In this document: piece by piece, positions 45,274 to 54,502 of the stretch
Position numbering within the stretch: position 1 is the first letter of the stretch
How the letters are laid out: the number at the start of each line of letters is the position of its first letter
Assembly: GCF_002753895.1 (NCBI RefSeq)
Contig: NZ_NJER01000001.1
Location: forward strand, 62,001 to 126,000
Direction of reading: 5' to 3'
Length of the DNA stretch: 64,000 nucleotides
DNA from: Halobacteriovorax sp. JY17
Lineage (GTDB): Bacteria; Bdellovibrionota; Bacteriovoracia; Bacteriovoracales; Bacteriovoracaceae
Program-made: the position numbers and the translations under genes
The notes under the pieces: generated by a model
The model's input: only the letters and a program-made list of their open reading frames with translations
Database searches by the model: none
Told to the model about the DNA's origin: nothing

Positions 45274-46384
45274 ATTTAGGAAAGAATTTAATTAAAAAGA
45301 GAATAAACGATAGAGTCCAAAACCCCATTGAAATATGAAGTAGTGTTCCGTGTAATCCTCCAAAGAAAATAGGATGGAAGACTCGTGTCAGAGCTCCAAT
45401 GAAAATGGAAATGAAAGAGAATATTATAAGCTTAGTCGCTTTCATCTCTAGCCCCGAGTGTCCTAGTGAAACCCTCGTCATCATTCCAACGGCAAATGTT
45501 CCCAGCGCCCCTGCATAGAGAGCATGTAAGACTGCCCTTGCCTCTGTCAAAGGCCCTAGGTAGAGAGCGAGAGAGTTTAAAAGAAAGTAAGTATTTAGCC
45601 AGAGATGCCCTAGAAAGAGAATCCAGAGCATAGGAACTTTAAGAATCTTTTTTAAAAAGTATATTTTAAAACGAAAAGAGAGAAGTAGAAAGCAACTAAA
45701 AGACAATGTGGCCGTGGCAAATTTTAAATTTATAAGAGAGAAAATTAGCGCTCCCAGAGAAATACCAACAATTGATAGATCAAGTTTCTTATTCTGACTA
45801 ATAAGCTGAGTTTGAAACTTTGAGTTTACAAAGAAGGGGATTAATCTTCCTGAGAATATAATAAGAAGAGCTGCAATGATGAAGGCCGTGACTTGATAAG
45901 TACTCTCTAATAGTGATTCATTCTCATGAACTGCTCCGTAGATAGAAAATACTTCACTTAGAAGTAGTAGAGAAAGAAGTGGAAGAACTATGTAAGCATT
46001 TTGAGTTCCACGGAGAATTAGAATTAATTTAGCGATTAAGAGAATGAGAGGAAGAGCGCAAAAAATATAGATGGCCAATTCAGATGGCTGATAGATCATA
46101 ATTAATCGAGCGACAATCCACGAGAAAAAGATAAGAAGAGTCCAATTGCTACTGACAGCTTTTCCTTGCGTCCACTTAGGAGCAGCTGTTAGAAGAAAGC
46201 CTGCAAGAAGTGCGCTCGTGAGTCCAAAAATCATTTCATGGGCATGCCAGAAGTTTGAACTTAGGTAGGCTTCATTTATATAGTAGCCATTAACTACAAT
46301 TCCTACGAAGTACATAGGAATGAGAATCGCTGCTAAGGCAGTTAATGTGAAGAAAGGTCTAAAGGGTGCGTGGAAGAAATACAT
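45260..46384 (-). CDS. nnrS: NnrS family membrane protein
   Basis: 374 residues from the ATG at 46384, giving MYFFHAPFRPFFTLTALAA, the classic NnrS opening. Earlier starts add 41 residues that do not fit. About twelve membrane helices. The family's conserved histidines are seen in FWHAHEMIFG, VLHALYAGALGTF and MTRVSLGHSG. NnrS is a haem- and copper-containing inner-membrane protein that protects against nitric oxide. Its presence suggests the organism meets NO, perhaps from prey or from denitrification. Confidence 0.92.
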   Translation of the reverse strand: MYFFHAPFRPFFTLTALAAILIPMYFVGIVVNGYYINEAYLSSNFWHAHEMIFGLTSALLAGFLLTAAPKWTQGKAVSSNWTLLIFFSWIVARLIMIYQPSELAIYIFCALPLILLIAKLILILRGTQNAYIVLPLLSLLLLSEVFSIYGAVHENESLLESTYQVTAFIIAALLIIFSGRLIPFFVNSKFQTQLISQNKKLDLSIVGISLGALIFSLINLKFATATLSFSCFLLLSFRFKIYFLKKILKVPMLWILFLGHLWLNTYFLLNSLALYLGPLTEARAVLHALYAGALGTFAVGMMTRVSLGHSGLEMKATKLIIFSFISIFIGALTRVFHPIFFGGLHGTLLHISMGFWTLSFILFLIKFFPKFIKK

Positions 46385-46517
46385 CTTATGCTTCTTTATT
46401 ACAGTGTCAAAACTTTTTATTTGTCTAATATTTATACGATTAGTATAAGCAAATATCAAATACTTAGTCGTCAAAATATGGCCCATATTTTGCTTTATAA
46501 GGGACATTGGAGATTAT

Positions 46518-48056
46518 ATGAGATTTTTACTAGTACTACTGGCTTCGAGCTTTTTATTCATTCCTTCTATTCTTGCCGAGCAAGGTTCAATTAGAGGAAC
46601 CCTATCTAAAGTAGGAGATCAAATACTACTTAAGAGTCAGGATAAGTCTAGGGTGATTGATATCAGTAAAGAATTTGCTTTCACACTAGATAGTAAGGTT
46701 TTGAATTCTCCAAATTATATATTTGAATTTGTAGGAGATATTACTGATTCAAAAGTTGTGACTAAGCAGTCTCCAACAATCGTTGCCGGAGATGATGAAC
46801 TCGTAGGAACTCTTGAAAAGAAAGAAGATGGATCTCTTTATATCGGTGATCAGAAAGTTAAATTTGGTAGAACGAAAGAAATTTATAAAATTAGTTTTGA
46901 TCAGAAATCTAAAGACTCATTTGTCGGTAAGAATATAATCGCCCAAGGAAATTATCTAGACGACGCTTTTGAAATGAACGCTATTGTCTTAGATGATTTA
47001 ATTTCTGCTAATACTCAAGTTCAATTTCAAGTACCACAAGGGTTTGAAAGTGACCCTGAAGAGTTTATCATTGAAGAGATGGCAAAGAATATTCACTCTC
47101 AATCAATGGTTCCATTTAGAGCGCCAGTTTATGACTCAAAGAAGAAGGTTTACCCTGGTGAGTCTGTTCTAGTTATTACTCTTAGTGGAAGACAGGGAGA
47201 TTCGCCTGGAGCTGCTGGCGGGCATTTTACAGTTGGAATGGGAACAGTCCAAGAAGATATGTCTATCAAGGGAGAAGTTTCTAATTTCTACTTTGAAGGT
47301 CCAAAAGAAGTTCTTGCGGGAAATACTGATCTTGTAAGTTACTTTGGTCATTTTATTCAAGGTCAACAAAACTATAGACCAACATTTACTTTATTTATTT
47401 ATGGTGTTGATAAGAACAAACTAAAGTATGTGAGAGACTATCTTGAAGTTGAAAATCACAAAGTTAGAACTGAGAAGGGATTAGAAATCACTCCAGGTTA
47501 TAATTGTACAACGACTTCAAACGATGCGCTGAGAGAAGTAGGCATTAAGGGTTCTCATAGAAACTTCTTAAGAACTGTTTTTGATGTTCAAAATCTTTCT
47601 TTAATTAATCCGTTGAGATACGGTTCAAGGAATGCAGGAACAGAGGGAACATTAGATACTCTTAGAACTATTAGTTACGCCCTAAGTGAAGACCCTGAGC
47701 ACTACGTACCAAGAGCAGCATTTAACTCTTATGTAAAAAACTTTTCTTCGAAGAGAAAGAATAAGAAGCTCGGAGTTAAGAGAGTTGATTATCTCTTCAT
47801 GCCTCAGACTCCATCGGCTAGACAAATTGGTGGAATGTCTTATGACCAACCGATTAAAGAAGGAAAGAAAGTTATTGATTACGATAAGAAGCGTGAAGCT
47901 CGTATCGCTAGAGAAAACACAGCGAAAGAAATTCTTGAAAGCCGCAACTCTACTGAAGAGCAGAGAGAGTGGGCGAGAGAAGTTCTAAGAAATGAAGTTT
48001 CTTTTGCTGAAGATATGAGATTAGTTAAAGAATTTTTAAATAATACGATAGATTAG
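46518..48056 (+). CDS. Large exported protein, possibly a permuted papain-fold enzyme
   Basis: 512 residues. Signal peptide to about Ala20 (FIPSILA). The N-terminal 150 residues hold two similar OB-like beta modules (GSIRGTLSKVGDQILL and ELVGTLEKKEDGSLYI). The central part has GAAGGHFTVGMG and, about 95 residues later, ITPGYNCTTTSNDALREVGI. A His before a Cys, each in such contexts, recalls circularly permuted NlpC/P60 or DUF4105-type amidases, but the match is weak. The C-terminus is basic and helical. Sequenced divergently from nnrS. Function unknown. Confidence 0.65.
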   Translation: MRFLLVLLASSFLFIPSILAEQGSIRGTLSKVGDQILLKSQDKSRVIDISKEFAFTLDSKVLNSPNYIFEFVGDITDSKVVTKQSPTIVAGDDELVGTLEKKEDGSLYIGDQKVKFGRTKEIYKISFDQKSKDSFVGKNIIAQGNYLDDAFEMNAIVLDDLISANTQVQFQVPQGFESDPEEFIIEEMAKNIHSQSMVPFRAPVYDSKKKVYPGESVLVITLSGRQGDSPGAAGGHFTVGMGTVQEDMSIKGEVSNFYFEGPKEVLAGNTDLVSYFGHFIQGQQNYRPTFTLFIYGVDKNKLKYVRDYLEVENHKVRTEKGLEITPGYNCTTTSNDALREVGIKGSHRNFLRTVFDVQNLSLINPLRYGSRNAGTEGTLDTLRTISYALSEDPEHYVPRAAFNSYVKNFSSKRKNKKLGVKRVDYLFMPQTPSARQIGGMSYDQPIKEGKKVIDYDKKREARIARENTAKEILESRNSTEEQREWAREVLRNEVSFAEDMRLVKEFLNNTID

Positions 48057-48107
48057 ACAATAGAGCGCTCATAATTTATGATGCCCCTTTAAAAAAAGGG
48101 AGTAATT

Positions 48108-48722
48108 ATGAGCGTCGATTGGAATAAGGTCAGCTACGTGCTGGGTCAACAAATTGGAAGTGACTTTAAAGAGCAGGGAATAACTGTTGAATTAGAGGCT
48201 TTCTTCAATTCATTTAAAGATGCATTCAACGGTGAGCCGTCAAATCTTACTGGTCCAGAGATGCAAGAAATTATGCAAAGTTTCCAAGTTTACATGCAAG
48301 CTAAGCAAGCAGAGAAAATGGAAAAAGAATCTACTCTAAACCTTGAAGAAGGTTCAGCGTTTCTAGCAAAGAATGCTACTGAAGAGGGAATTAAAACTCT
48401 TGAAAGTGGTCTTCAATACCGTGTCCTTACAGAGGGAAGCGGGAAAACTCCAACGAATACAGACACAGTTGAAGCGCACTACGAAGGTAAGCTAATTAAT
48501 GGAAGCGTATTTGATTCTTCTTACCAAAGAGGACAGACAATAGACTTTCCAGTTAACGGAGTTATTCCAGGTTGGACAGAAGCTCTTCAACTAATGAGCG
48601 AAGGTTCTAAGTGGCAATTATTTATTCCTGCTAACCTTGCTTACGGAGAAGCTGGATCACCTCCAGTAATCCCACCAAATTCAACTCTTCTCTTTGATGT
48701 TGAACTTGTTTCAGTAAAGTAA
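48108..48722 (+). CDS. FKBP-type peptidyl-prolyl cis-trans isomerase
   Basis: 204 residues without a signal peptide, so cytoplasmic, as in FklB. The first 90 residues are a helical dimerisation domain (SYVLGQQIGSDFKEQG). The FKBP domain follows: GLQYRVLTEGSGKTP, VEAHYEGKLINGSVFDSSY, VIPGWTEALQLMSEG and PANLAYGEAGSPPVIPPNS, with the active-site aromatic residues in place. Aids protein folding. GGGAG lies before the ATG, and a 15-bp terminator follows. Confidence 0.93.
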   Translation: MSVDWNKVSYVLGQQIGSDFKEQGITVELEAFFNSFKDAFNGEPSNLTGPEMQEIMQSFQVYMQAKQAEKMEKESTLNLEEGSAFLAKNATEEGIKTLESGLQYRVLTEGSGKTPTNTDTVEAHYEGKLINGSVFDSSYQRGQTIDFPVNGVIPGWTEALQLMSEGSKWQLFIPANLAYGEAGSPPVIPPNSTLLFDVELVSVK

Positions 48723-48730
48723 TTTCTAAC

Positions 48731-48772
48731 GTTACAATACTCACTACAAATGAGTGAGTATTGTAACTTTTT
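48731..48772 (+). terminator. Rho-independent terminator, 15-bp perfect stem
   Basis: GTTACAATACTCACT at 48731-48745 pairs perfectly with AGTGAGTATTGTAAC at 48753-48767, with a seven-base loop and TTTTT after it. It lies eight bases beyond the FKBP stop. Confidence 0.92.
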
Positions 48773-48900
48773 CCATACTCAAGATATTGATTTCATTGGC
48801 TTATCTCTTTTTATTTAGTTCTTATTACATTTTAATACCTTAGCTGATAGGATGCGTTAAATTTTGTACAACCCTCGTTTGTAAAGAAAGTGAGACGTAT

Positions 48901-49587
48901 ATGAAGAAGACTTTTTCAGCTGTGGCCATAATTCTAATAAGTGGATGTGGGTCAAAGAATGAAGTTCAGCCTATTCCTGCAACTCCAATTGCTAAAGAGA
49001 ATATTGCTCCCGAGTTAGTGCGAGTGACTCAGCTTGATGAGAGTATCAAAGTTGGAAACTTCGTTGTCTATGAAGTACCAAAAGTCATAACGATCTCTGA
49101 AAGAAAGAAGTGTAGCTACTTTATTAAAACAAGAATTGATATAGGCCAAGTTGATCAACAAGGAGACTCGATTGAGCTCATCCTTACAAAAACGGAGAGG
49201 GCCAATGAGAGAAATCATCGCCTCTGTCCTTCAACATTTGGTATTAATGAAACAAATCTAAAGACATATACTCTCTCAAAATTAATAGCTTCTTATAGGG
49301 AGAGAGTTGAGAATTCTCTCTCTGCGCAGCTCTTCTGTAAGAGTTTCCAAGGCTGTAAGAAGGCGAACTTAGTTAGGTCTAAGAAAGGTGCTTATAGAGG
49401 AATTCCTGCTATTTTCAATGTCATGGATATAGAGCTTAGGTCGGGAAAGAAGCTTCGAAGAAACTCTTGGGTGGCAGTAGATAATTTATTTCTAAATAAT
49501 TTTTCTTACACTTTCAAAGAGAGTGGAAGAAGCGAGATTATAGACTTTAAGAGAGCGCTCGATTTCTCTATGGGAAATACAAAGTAA
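48901..49587 (+). CDS. Lipoprotein of unknown function
   Basis: 228 residues. Signal sequence with lipobox LISGC, the lipid-bearing Cys at residue 16 followed by GSKNE. Since +2 is Gly, not Asp, outer-membrane sorting is possible. The mature protein is basic with four Cys (KCSYF, RLCPS, LFCKSFQGC) that may form disulfides. No family recognised. Preceded by about 125 bases of AT-rich control region after a strong terminator, so it has its own promoter. Confidence 0.75.
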   Translation: MKKTFSAVAIILISGCGSKNEVQPIPATPIAKENIAPELVRVTQLDESIKVGNFVVYEVPKVITISERKKCSYFIKTRIDIGQVDQQGDSIELILTKTERANERNHRLCPSTFGINETNLKTYTLSKLIASYRERVENSLSAQLFCKSFQGCKKANLVRSKKGAYRGIPAIFNVMDIELRSGKKLRRNSWVAVDNLFLNNFSYTFKESGRSEIIDFKRALDFSMGNTK

Positions 49588-49707
49588 ATTCTATAGATTT
49601 GGCGCTAGTTCGGCTGGTCAAACATATGGATTGAGTGTAGAATTTTTAAATTGTGATTCAATCAATTATTTAATATAACTTTCTCGGTGCAGCATATAGG
49701 AGACTGA

Positions 49708-50268
49708 GTGTTTAATATAGCAAGAGATAAATCGTTTCAAATAAGCCTTTGCTTAGCTTTGGCGGTGCATGCTCTTGTTCTTTTTAGCGCTAAATCTTCT
49801 CCTCTAACAATTCTCTCAGAAGTCTCAATGGCAAATTCTCCGTCTAAGCTTCAGCTCAATATGCAAAAGCGTGCAGTGAAAAAGCCAATTCAAAAGAAGA
49901 AGTTAGTTAAGAAATCAAAGAAGCTTGTGGCCAAGAAAGAAGTTGTTATTGAGCAAGAGGTCTCAAAGCCTCAGGCCGCGATCATGAAAACGAATTTTAA
50001 TAAGACCAGTATGCATGCTCCAAAACCTAGGTATCCTCGAATGGCAATTAAGAGAGGAATAGAGGGAAGCGTTGTGGTTAAAATTCTTATCAATGAGCAG
50101 GGATTTCCTTATGATGTGAGTATTCTTAAGAGCTCTGGATTCAAAGTCCTAGATGAAGCGGCCATAAAGACAGCAATGCAGTGGAAGTTTTCACCTGCAC
50201 TTGTTGACGGGAAGCCTGTTAAATCGCAAAATCATCAGCCGTTTGTATTCTCCCTTCAAAATATCTAG
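49708..50268 (+). CDS. TonB-family energy transducer
   Basis: 186 residues from a GTG start with AGGAGA nearby. One N-terminal membrane helix (ISLCLALAVHALVLF), then a Lys-rich linker with KKP and VAKK repeats, and the C-terminal TonB domain (PRYPRMAIKRGIEGSVVVKI, DVSILKSSGFKVLDEAAIKT, WKFSPALVDGKPV). It carries proton-motive energy from an ExbBD complex to outer-membrane receptors. No exbB/exbD or receptor gene is next to it. The linker is short and lysine-rich, not proline-rich. Confidence 0.88.
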   Translation: MFNIARDKSFQISLCLALAVHALVLFSAKSSPLTILSEVSMANSPSKLQLNMQKRAVKKPIQKKKLVKKSKKLVAKKEVVIEQEVSKPQAAIMKTNFNKTSMHAPKPRYPRMAIKRGIEGSVVVKILINEQGFPYDVSILKSSGFKVLDEAAIKTAMQWKFSPALVDGKPVKSQNHQPFVFSLQNI

Positions 50269-50269
50269 T

Positions 50270-51118
50270 TTATTTAAATGAAATTCCAATTTCTCTAAAA
50301 GGAAAGCCTAAATTCTTCTGACAAGAACTTTGATTGGGTTCACAGCGATTATATCTATTACACTTTGATTTTGAGTCGTAGTATATAGCATCACTTGGAC
50401 CCATTATATGAATAGCAAAGACTTCTTGATTTTGGTTAATTATGGGCGAACCGGAGTTTCCCTGAAAGAGATCGAGAGAATAGATAGGTAAATCCTCTTC
50501 AAGTCCAAAGTACTTTCCAACAGGACTTACCTTCATAGGGGCTCCTAAGGGAAAGCCGATTGAAGTGAGGTTGTCTCCGAGAATAGGAAGTCTTTCGGTT
50601 AGAGTTAACTTCTGTGCCCCTTTAATTTCTCTATCAAGTCTTATTATTGCATAATCCCAGTATTCATCAGGGTCTGCGCCTATTCTAATAACTTCTTTGC
50701 AGCCGTATAGATCACTTTTAGAGAGTTTAGAGTTTATTGTATAATTCATTACCCATAAATGTTCTTCACAGTTTTCTTTGTCATTTTTTCCATTAATGAA
50801 GAGGCAATGACCGGCAGTTGCAATTAGATCATTACCAATAACAAAGGATGTACATTCTGAAATAGAGGGCTCTTGAGCATACTTTTCATCGGCGCAAAGG
50901 TTATGTCTTTTGGCCAAGCTTATAAAGTTTTTAAATTTCAAGTTTTTTAAATCTACTTTACTCTTTGAAACTTGGGCCATTATTGAATTTCTCATAGGTG
51001 TACTATTGACGACTTGGTAGCGATCATCTTGTCCATAGAGCATCTTCGTTCCCTTTGCATAAGAAGAAAGCATAGGTGCGTTAAAAAGTATCGCTGTGAT
51101 GAGTAGAATAGGTTTCAT
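50270..51118 (-). CDS. Exported trypsin-like serine protease
   Basis: 282 residues. Signal peptide to about Ala20. Catalytic triad of the S1 family: His in IATAGHCLFING, Asp in WDYAIIRLD, Ser in LDLFQGNSGSPIINQ. Three or more disulfides are likely (CADEKY, CTSF, CEEH, YGCKE, then a Cys-rich end). The GNSGSP form and the general layout resemble V8-like/glutamyl endopeptidases. Probably secreted to the periplasm or outside and relevant to degradation of prey protein, by inference. Confidence 0.9.
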   Translation of the reverse strand: MKPILLITAILFNAPMLSSYAKGTKMLYGQDDRYQVVNSTPMRNSIMAQVSKSKVDLKNLKFKNFISLAKRHNLCADEKYAQEPSISECTSFVIGNDLIATAGHCLFINGKNDKENCEEHLWVMNYTINSKLSKSDLYGCKEVIRIGADPDEYWDYAIIRLDREIKGAQKLTLTERLPILGDNLTSIGFPLGAPMKVSPVGKYFGLEEDLPIYSLDLFQGNSGSPIINQNQEVFAIHIMGPSDAIYYDSKSKCNRYNRCEPNQSSCQKNLGFPFREIGISFK

Positions 51119-51214
51119 AGAGGTTATTTAACACATAAACTCCTAGCTTGCGGGAGAAGTGTAACTTTTATCTTTGGAATGGCTTTTTTTAGAGGCAAAG
51201 GTAAGAAAAGTAGA

Positions 51215-51243
51215 CTGACACCCCTCTCTTTTTTCGTTATAAT
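51215..51243 (+). promoter_or_regulatory. Near-consensus sigma-70 promoter for glnS-gltX-tyrS
   Basis: CTGACA at 51215-51220 and a perfect TATAAT at 51238-51243 are 17 bases apart, 35 bases before the glnS start. Five of six at -35 and six of six at -10 make this the best promoter in the window. Confidence 0.8.
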
Positions 51244-51277
51244 CGGGACTTAAAAATTTTATAAGAAGGTGACTGAA

Positions 51278-53062
51278 ATGACCGAAGAAAACACTGAAGT
51301 GGTCAAGACTAATTTCATTAGAGGCATTATCGAAAAAGACCTTGAGTCTGGGAAAAATGGTGCGAGAGTTGTTACAAGATTTCCTCCTGAACCAAATGGG
51401 TACTTACATATTGGTCATGCAAAATCTATTTGCCTAAACTTTGGTTTAGCGAAGTCATATAATTCAGCAGAAGTTAAGGCCCAATGTCACCTTCGATTTG
51501 ATGATACAAACCCAGAAAAAGAAGATGTCGAATATATTGATTCAATCCAAGAGGACGTTAAGTGGCTTGGTTATGATTGGGGAGAGAATTTATTCTACGC
51601 TTCTGATTACTTTGATCAAATGTATGAGTACGCAGTTAAGCTTATTAATATGGATAAGGCCTATATCTGTGAACTCTCTCCTGAAGAGGCGAGAGAATAT
51701 AGAGGGACACTAACTGAACCTGGAAAAGATAGTCCTCATCGTAATAGAGATACCGCAGAGAGCTTAGTTCTTTTTGAGAAAATGAAAAATGGTGAGATCG
51801 AACAAGGGAAGATGGTTCTTCGTTTAAAAATTGATATGAGCTCTCCAAATATTAATTTAAGAGATCCAATCATTTATAGAATAAAAAAAGCTCATCACCC
51901 AAAGACAGGTGATAAGTGGAATATTTATCCAATCTATGACTTCGCTCACTGTATTGAAGATTCTATTGAAGATATTACTCACTCTATTTGCACACTTGAG
52001 TTTGAAGATAGAAGGCCATTGTACAATTGGGTTTTAGAAACATTGGGGACAAAGTCTCACCCTCAGCAAATTGAATTTTCAAGATTAAATCTTGAGTACA
52101 CAATTATGTCTAAGAGATATTTGAAGCAATTAGTTGATGAAAAGCATGTTCTCGGTTGGGACGATCCAAGGATGCCTACAATCTCAGGAATGAGAAGAAG
52201 AGGTTATATGCCAGAGAGCTTAAGAAATTTCTGTGAGCAAATTGGTGTGACGAAGAAAGATGGAACAATTGCAATGTCTACGTTAGAGACAAATGTAAGA
52301 GATACTCTTGGTCCAATTACTCCAAGAGTTTTTGGTGTGATCGATCCGATTAAAGTTGTTATTACAAATTGGGAAGAAGGGACTCAAGAGATTGAGTGTG
52401 CTTATCATCCACAGGATGAAGACTATGGAACTCGTAAAGTTCCTTTCACAAAAGAAATCTATATTGAGCGCGATGACTTTAAAGAAGAGGCCAATAGAAA
52501 ATTCTTTAGATTAAAAACTGGTGGATCTGTAAGACTTAAGTTTGCTTATGTGATTACTTGTAATGAAGTGATTAAAGATGCGAATGGTGAAATTGTTGAG
52601 CTTCACTGCACGTATGATAAAGAAACTTTTGCTGGTGTGACTCCAGAAGGTATGAAGAAAGTTAAGGGGATTATCAACTGGGTTTCTGCGACTGAAAATC
52701 TTGAAGTTGAATGTAGACTCTACGATAGACTTTTCACTGTTCCAAATCCTATGAGCAATAAAGAGAAGTCATTTGTTGAAAGTATTAATCCTGATTCTCT
52801 TAAAACAATTAAGACGTATGTAGAGAAGAGTTTAAGAACAGCAAAGCTTGAAGAGAGATACCAGTTTGAAAGACAGGGGTACTTCATTGTTGATAAGGAC
52901 TCTACGAGTGATCTCAAAGTCTTTAATCGAATAATTACGCTAAAAGACACTTGGTCCAAAGTTGATCAGGCTAATGCAGAATTAAAAGTATCTGTAGGTG
53001 ACTTAAAAGAGATTATGGATGATTTTGTTAAAACAAGTAAAAAAGAAGTTGTTACAGAATAA
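51278..53062 (+). CDS. glnS: Glutaminyl-tRNA synthetase
   Basis: 594 residues from the ATG at 51278, with AAGG upstream; the GTG nine bases earlier is less likely. Class I synthetase: RFPPEPNGYLHIGHAKSI carries HIGH, and YTIMSKRYLKQLV carries the KMSKS equivalent (MSK). The two C-terminal beta-barrel anticodon domains are present. Charges tRNA-Gln directly, so this organism need not make Gln-tRNA by transamidation. First gene of an operon with gltX and tyrS. Confidence 0.96.
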   Translation: MTEENTEVVKTNFIRGIIEKDLESGKNGARVVTRFPPEPNGYLHIGHAKSICLNFGLAKSYNSAEVKAQCHLRFDDTNPEKEDVEYIDSIQEDVKWLGYDWGENLFYASDYFDQMYEYAVKLINMDKAYICELSPEEAREYRGTLTEPGKDSPHRNRDTAESLVLFEKMKNGEIEQGKMVLRLKIDMSSPNINLRDPIIYRIKKAHHPKTGDKWNIYPIYDFAHCIEDSIEDITHSICTLEFEDRRPLYNWVLETLGTKSHPQQIEFSRLNLEYTIMSKRYLKQLVDEKHVLGWDDPRMPTISGMRRRGYMPESLRNFCEQIGVTKKDGTIAMSTLETNVRDTLGPITPRVFGVIDPIKVVITNWEEGTQEIECAYHPQDEDYGTRKVPFTKEIYIERDDFKEEANRKFFRLKTGGSVRLKFAYVITCNEVIKDANGEIVELHCTYDKETFAGVTPEGMKKVKGIINWVSATENLEVECRLYDRLFTVPNPMSNKEKSFVESINPDSLKTIKTYVEKSLRTAKLEERYQFERQGYFIVDKDSTSDLKVFNRIITLKDTWSKVDQANAELKVSVGDLKEIMDDFVKTSKKEVVTE

Positions 53063-53073
53063 AGGAAAAAAAT

Positions 53074-54501
53074 ATGACAGTACGTGTACGATTTGCACCA
53101 TCTCCAACAGGTTACCTCCACATTGGAGGGGCCAGAACTGCTCTTTATAGCTACCTCTTCGCAAAAGCAAAGGGTGGAAAGTATATTCTAAGAATTGAAG
53201 ATACTGACCTTGAAAGATCAAAGAGAGAGTTTGAAGAATCACAAATTGCTGATCTTCTTTGGCTTGGAATTGAACACGATGAAGGGCCAGATAAAGGCGG
53301 TGACTTTGGACCTTATAGACAGTCTGAAAGAATGCAAATGTATAAAGACATTGCATGGGACTTTGTTGAAAGAGGTCTCGCTTATCCTTGTTTTCTAACG
53401 AATGAAGAATTAGAAGAATTGAGCAATAAAGCGAACGAAGAGAAGAAGGCCCCTCACGCTTATCATGGAAAGTTTAGAGACTACGATCTTGCAGAAGCGA
53501 AGAAGAGAGTTGAGTCCGGTGAAGAGCACGTCATTAGATTTAAGAATCCAGGTAAGAAATGGACTTTCACTGACCTTGTAAGAGGAGAAGTAACTTTTCC
53601 TGAAGACATGGTAGGGGATTTCGTTATTATTCGTTCTAATGGGATGCCTGTTTATAATTTCTGCTGTGTCGTAGATGATTATAAAATGGAGATGACTCAC
53701 GTTTTTAGAGCAGAAGAGCATTTAAATAATACTTGTCGCCAATTACAAATCTATGAAGCACTTGGAGCGACACCTCCTGAGTTTGCTCACGTTTCTCTAC
53801 TTGTTGGTGAAGATAGACAGAAACTTTCTAAGCGTCACGGGGCAACTTCTGTAACTCAATATAAAGAGATGGGCTATCTTCCTGGAGCGGTAACGAATTA
53901 TCTTACTCTTCTTGGTTGGTCTCATCCTGATGAGACAGATATCTTTGATGTCCTAGAGCTAGGCGTGATGTTTGATTACACAAGATTTTCAAAGTCATCG
54001 GCCATGTACGATATTAAGAAATTAAACTTCTTTAATGAGCAGTGGCTTAGAAAGTTAAGCGATAAAGAAATTGCAACAGGATTTGAAGGAGCCCTTGGAA
54101 GCGAGAGCGAATTCGCAAAACAAACTCCAGAGTGGAAGGAGAAGTTTGCTGCTCTTATGAAAGAGAAGGTTCAACTCTTTAGTGATATTAAAGAGCATAT
54201 GCCAATCTTCTTTGATGCTGCTGCTGATGAAGATGATCAATATAAAGAAGCGATCGCTTGGGAGACGACTCCACAAGTGAAAGAATATCTAGCGACTCAA
54301 GTTGGCTCTCTTTCTGCTGACTTCATTACTGAAGATCAAGTAGGAGAGTGGATGGACTACTTAAAGAAAGAATTAAAGATAAAGGGGAAGCCACTCTTTA
54401 TGGGAATGAGAGTCTGCTTGACAGGAAGGGCCCATGGGCCAGATTTAAAAACTGTTGTGGCGCTAACTCCTATTGCAATTGTAAAAGAAAGGTTAAAGTA
54501 G
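53074..54501 (+). CDS. gltX: Glutamyl-tRNA synthetase
   Basis: 475 residues. Class I synthetase: RFAPSPTGYLHIGGARTAL carries the HIGH variant HIGG, and EDRQKLSKRHGATSV carries KLSKR. The Rossmann core and the helical anticodon domain are both of normal length. AAGG lies just ahead of the start, 11 bases after glnS. Charges tRNA-Glu, and it is the closest relative of its operon neighbour GlnS. Confidence 0.97.
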   Translation: MTVRVRFAPSPTGYLHIGGARTALYSYLFAKAKGGKYILRIEDTDLERSKREFEESQIADLLWLGIEHDEGPDKGGDFGPYRQSERMQMYKDIAWDFVERGLAYPCFLTNEELEELSNKANEEKKAPHAYHGKFRDYDLAEAKKRVESGEEHVIRFKNPGKKWTFTDLVRGEVTFPEDMVGDFVIIRSNGMPVYNFCCVVDDYKMEMTHVFRAEEHLNNTCRQLQIYEALGATPPEFAHVSLLVGEDRQKLSKRHGATSVTQYKEMGYLPGAVTNYLTLLGWSHPDETDIFDVLELGVMFDYTRFSKSSAMYDIKKLNFFNEQWLRKLSDKEIATGFEGALGSESEFAKQTPEWKEKFAALMKEKVQLFSDIKEHMPIFFDAAADEDDQYKEAIAWETTPQVKEYLATQVGSLSADFITEDQVGEWMDYLKKELKIKGKPLFMGMRVCLTGRAHGPDLKTVVALTPIAIVKERLK

Positions 54502-54502
54502 A

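Noticed and set aside
46370-46594. Plus-strand frame across the nnrS upstream region
   Set aside because: It overlaps the start of the exported 512-residue gene in another frame and the nnrS 5' end on the other strand, with no ribosome site of its own.
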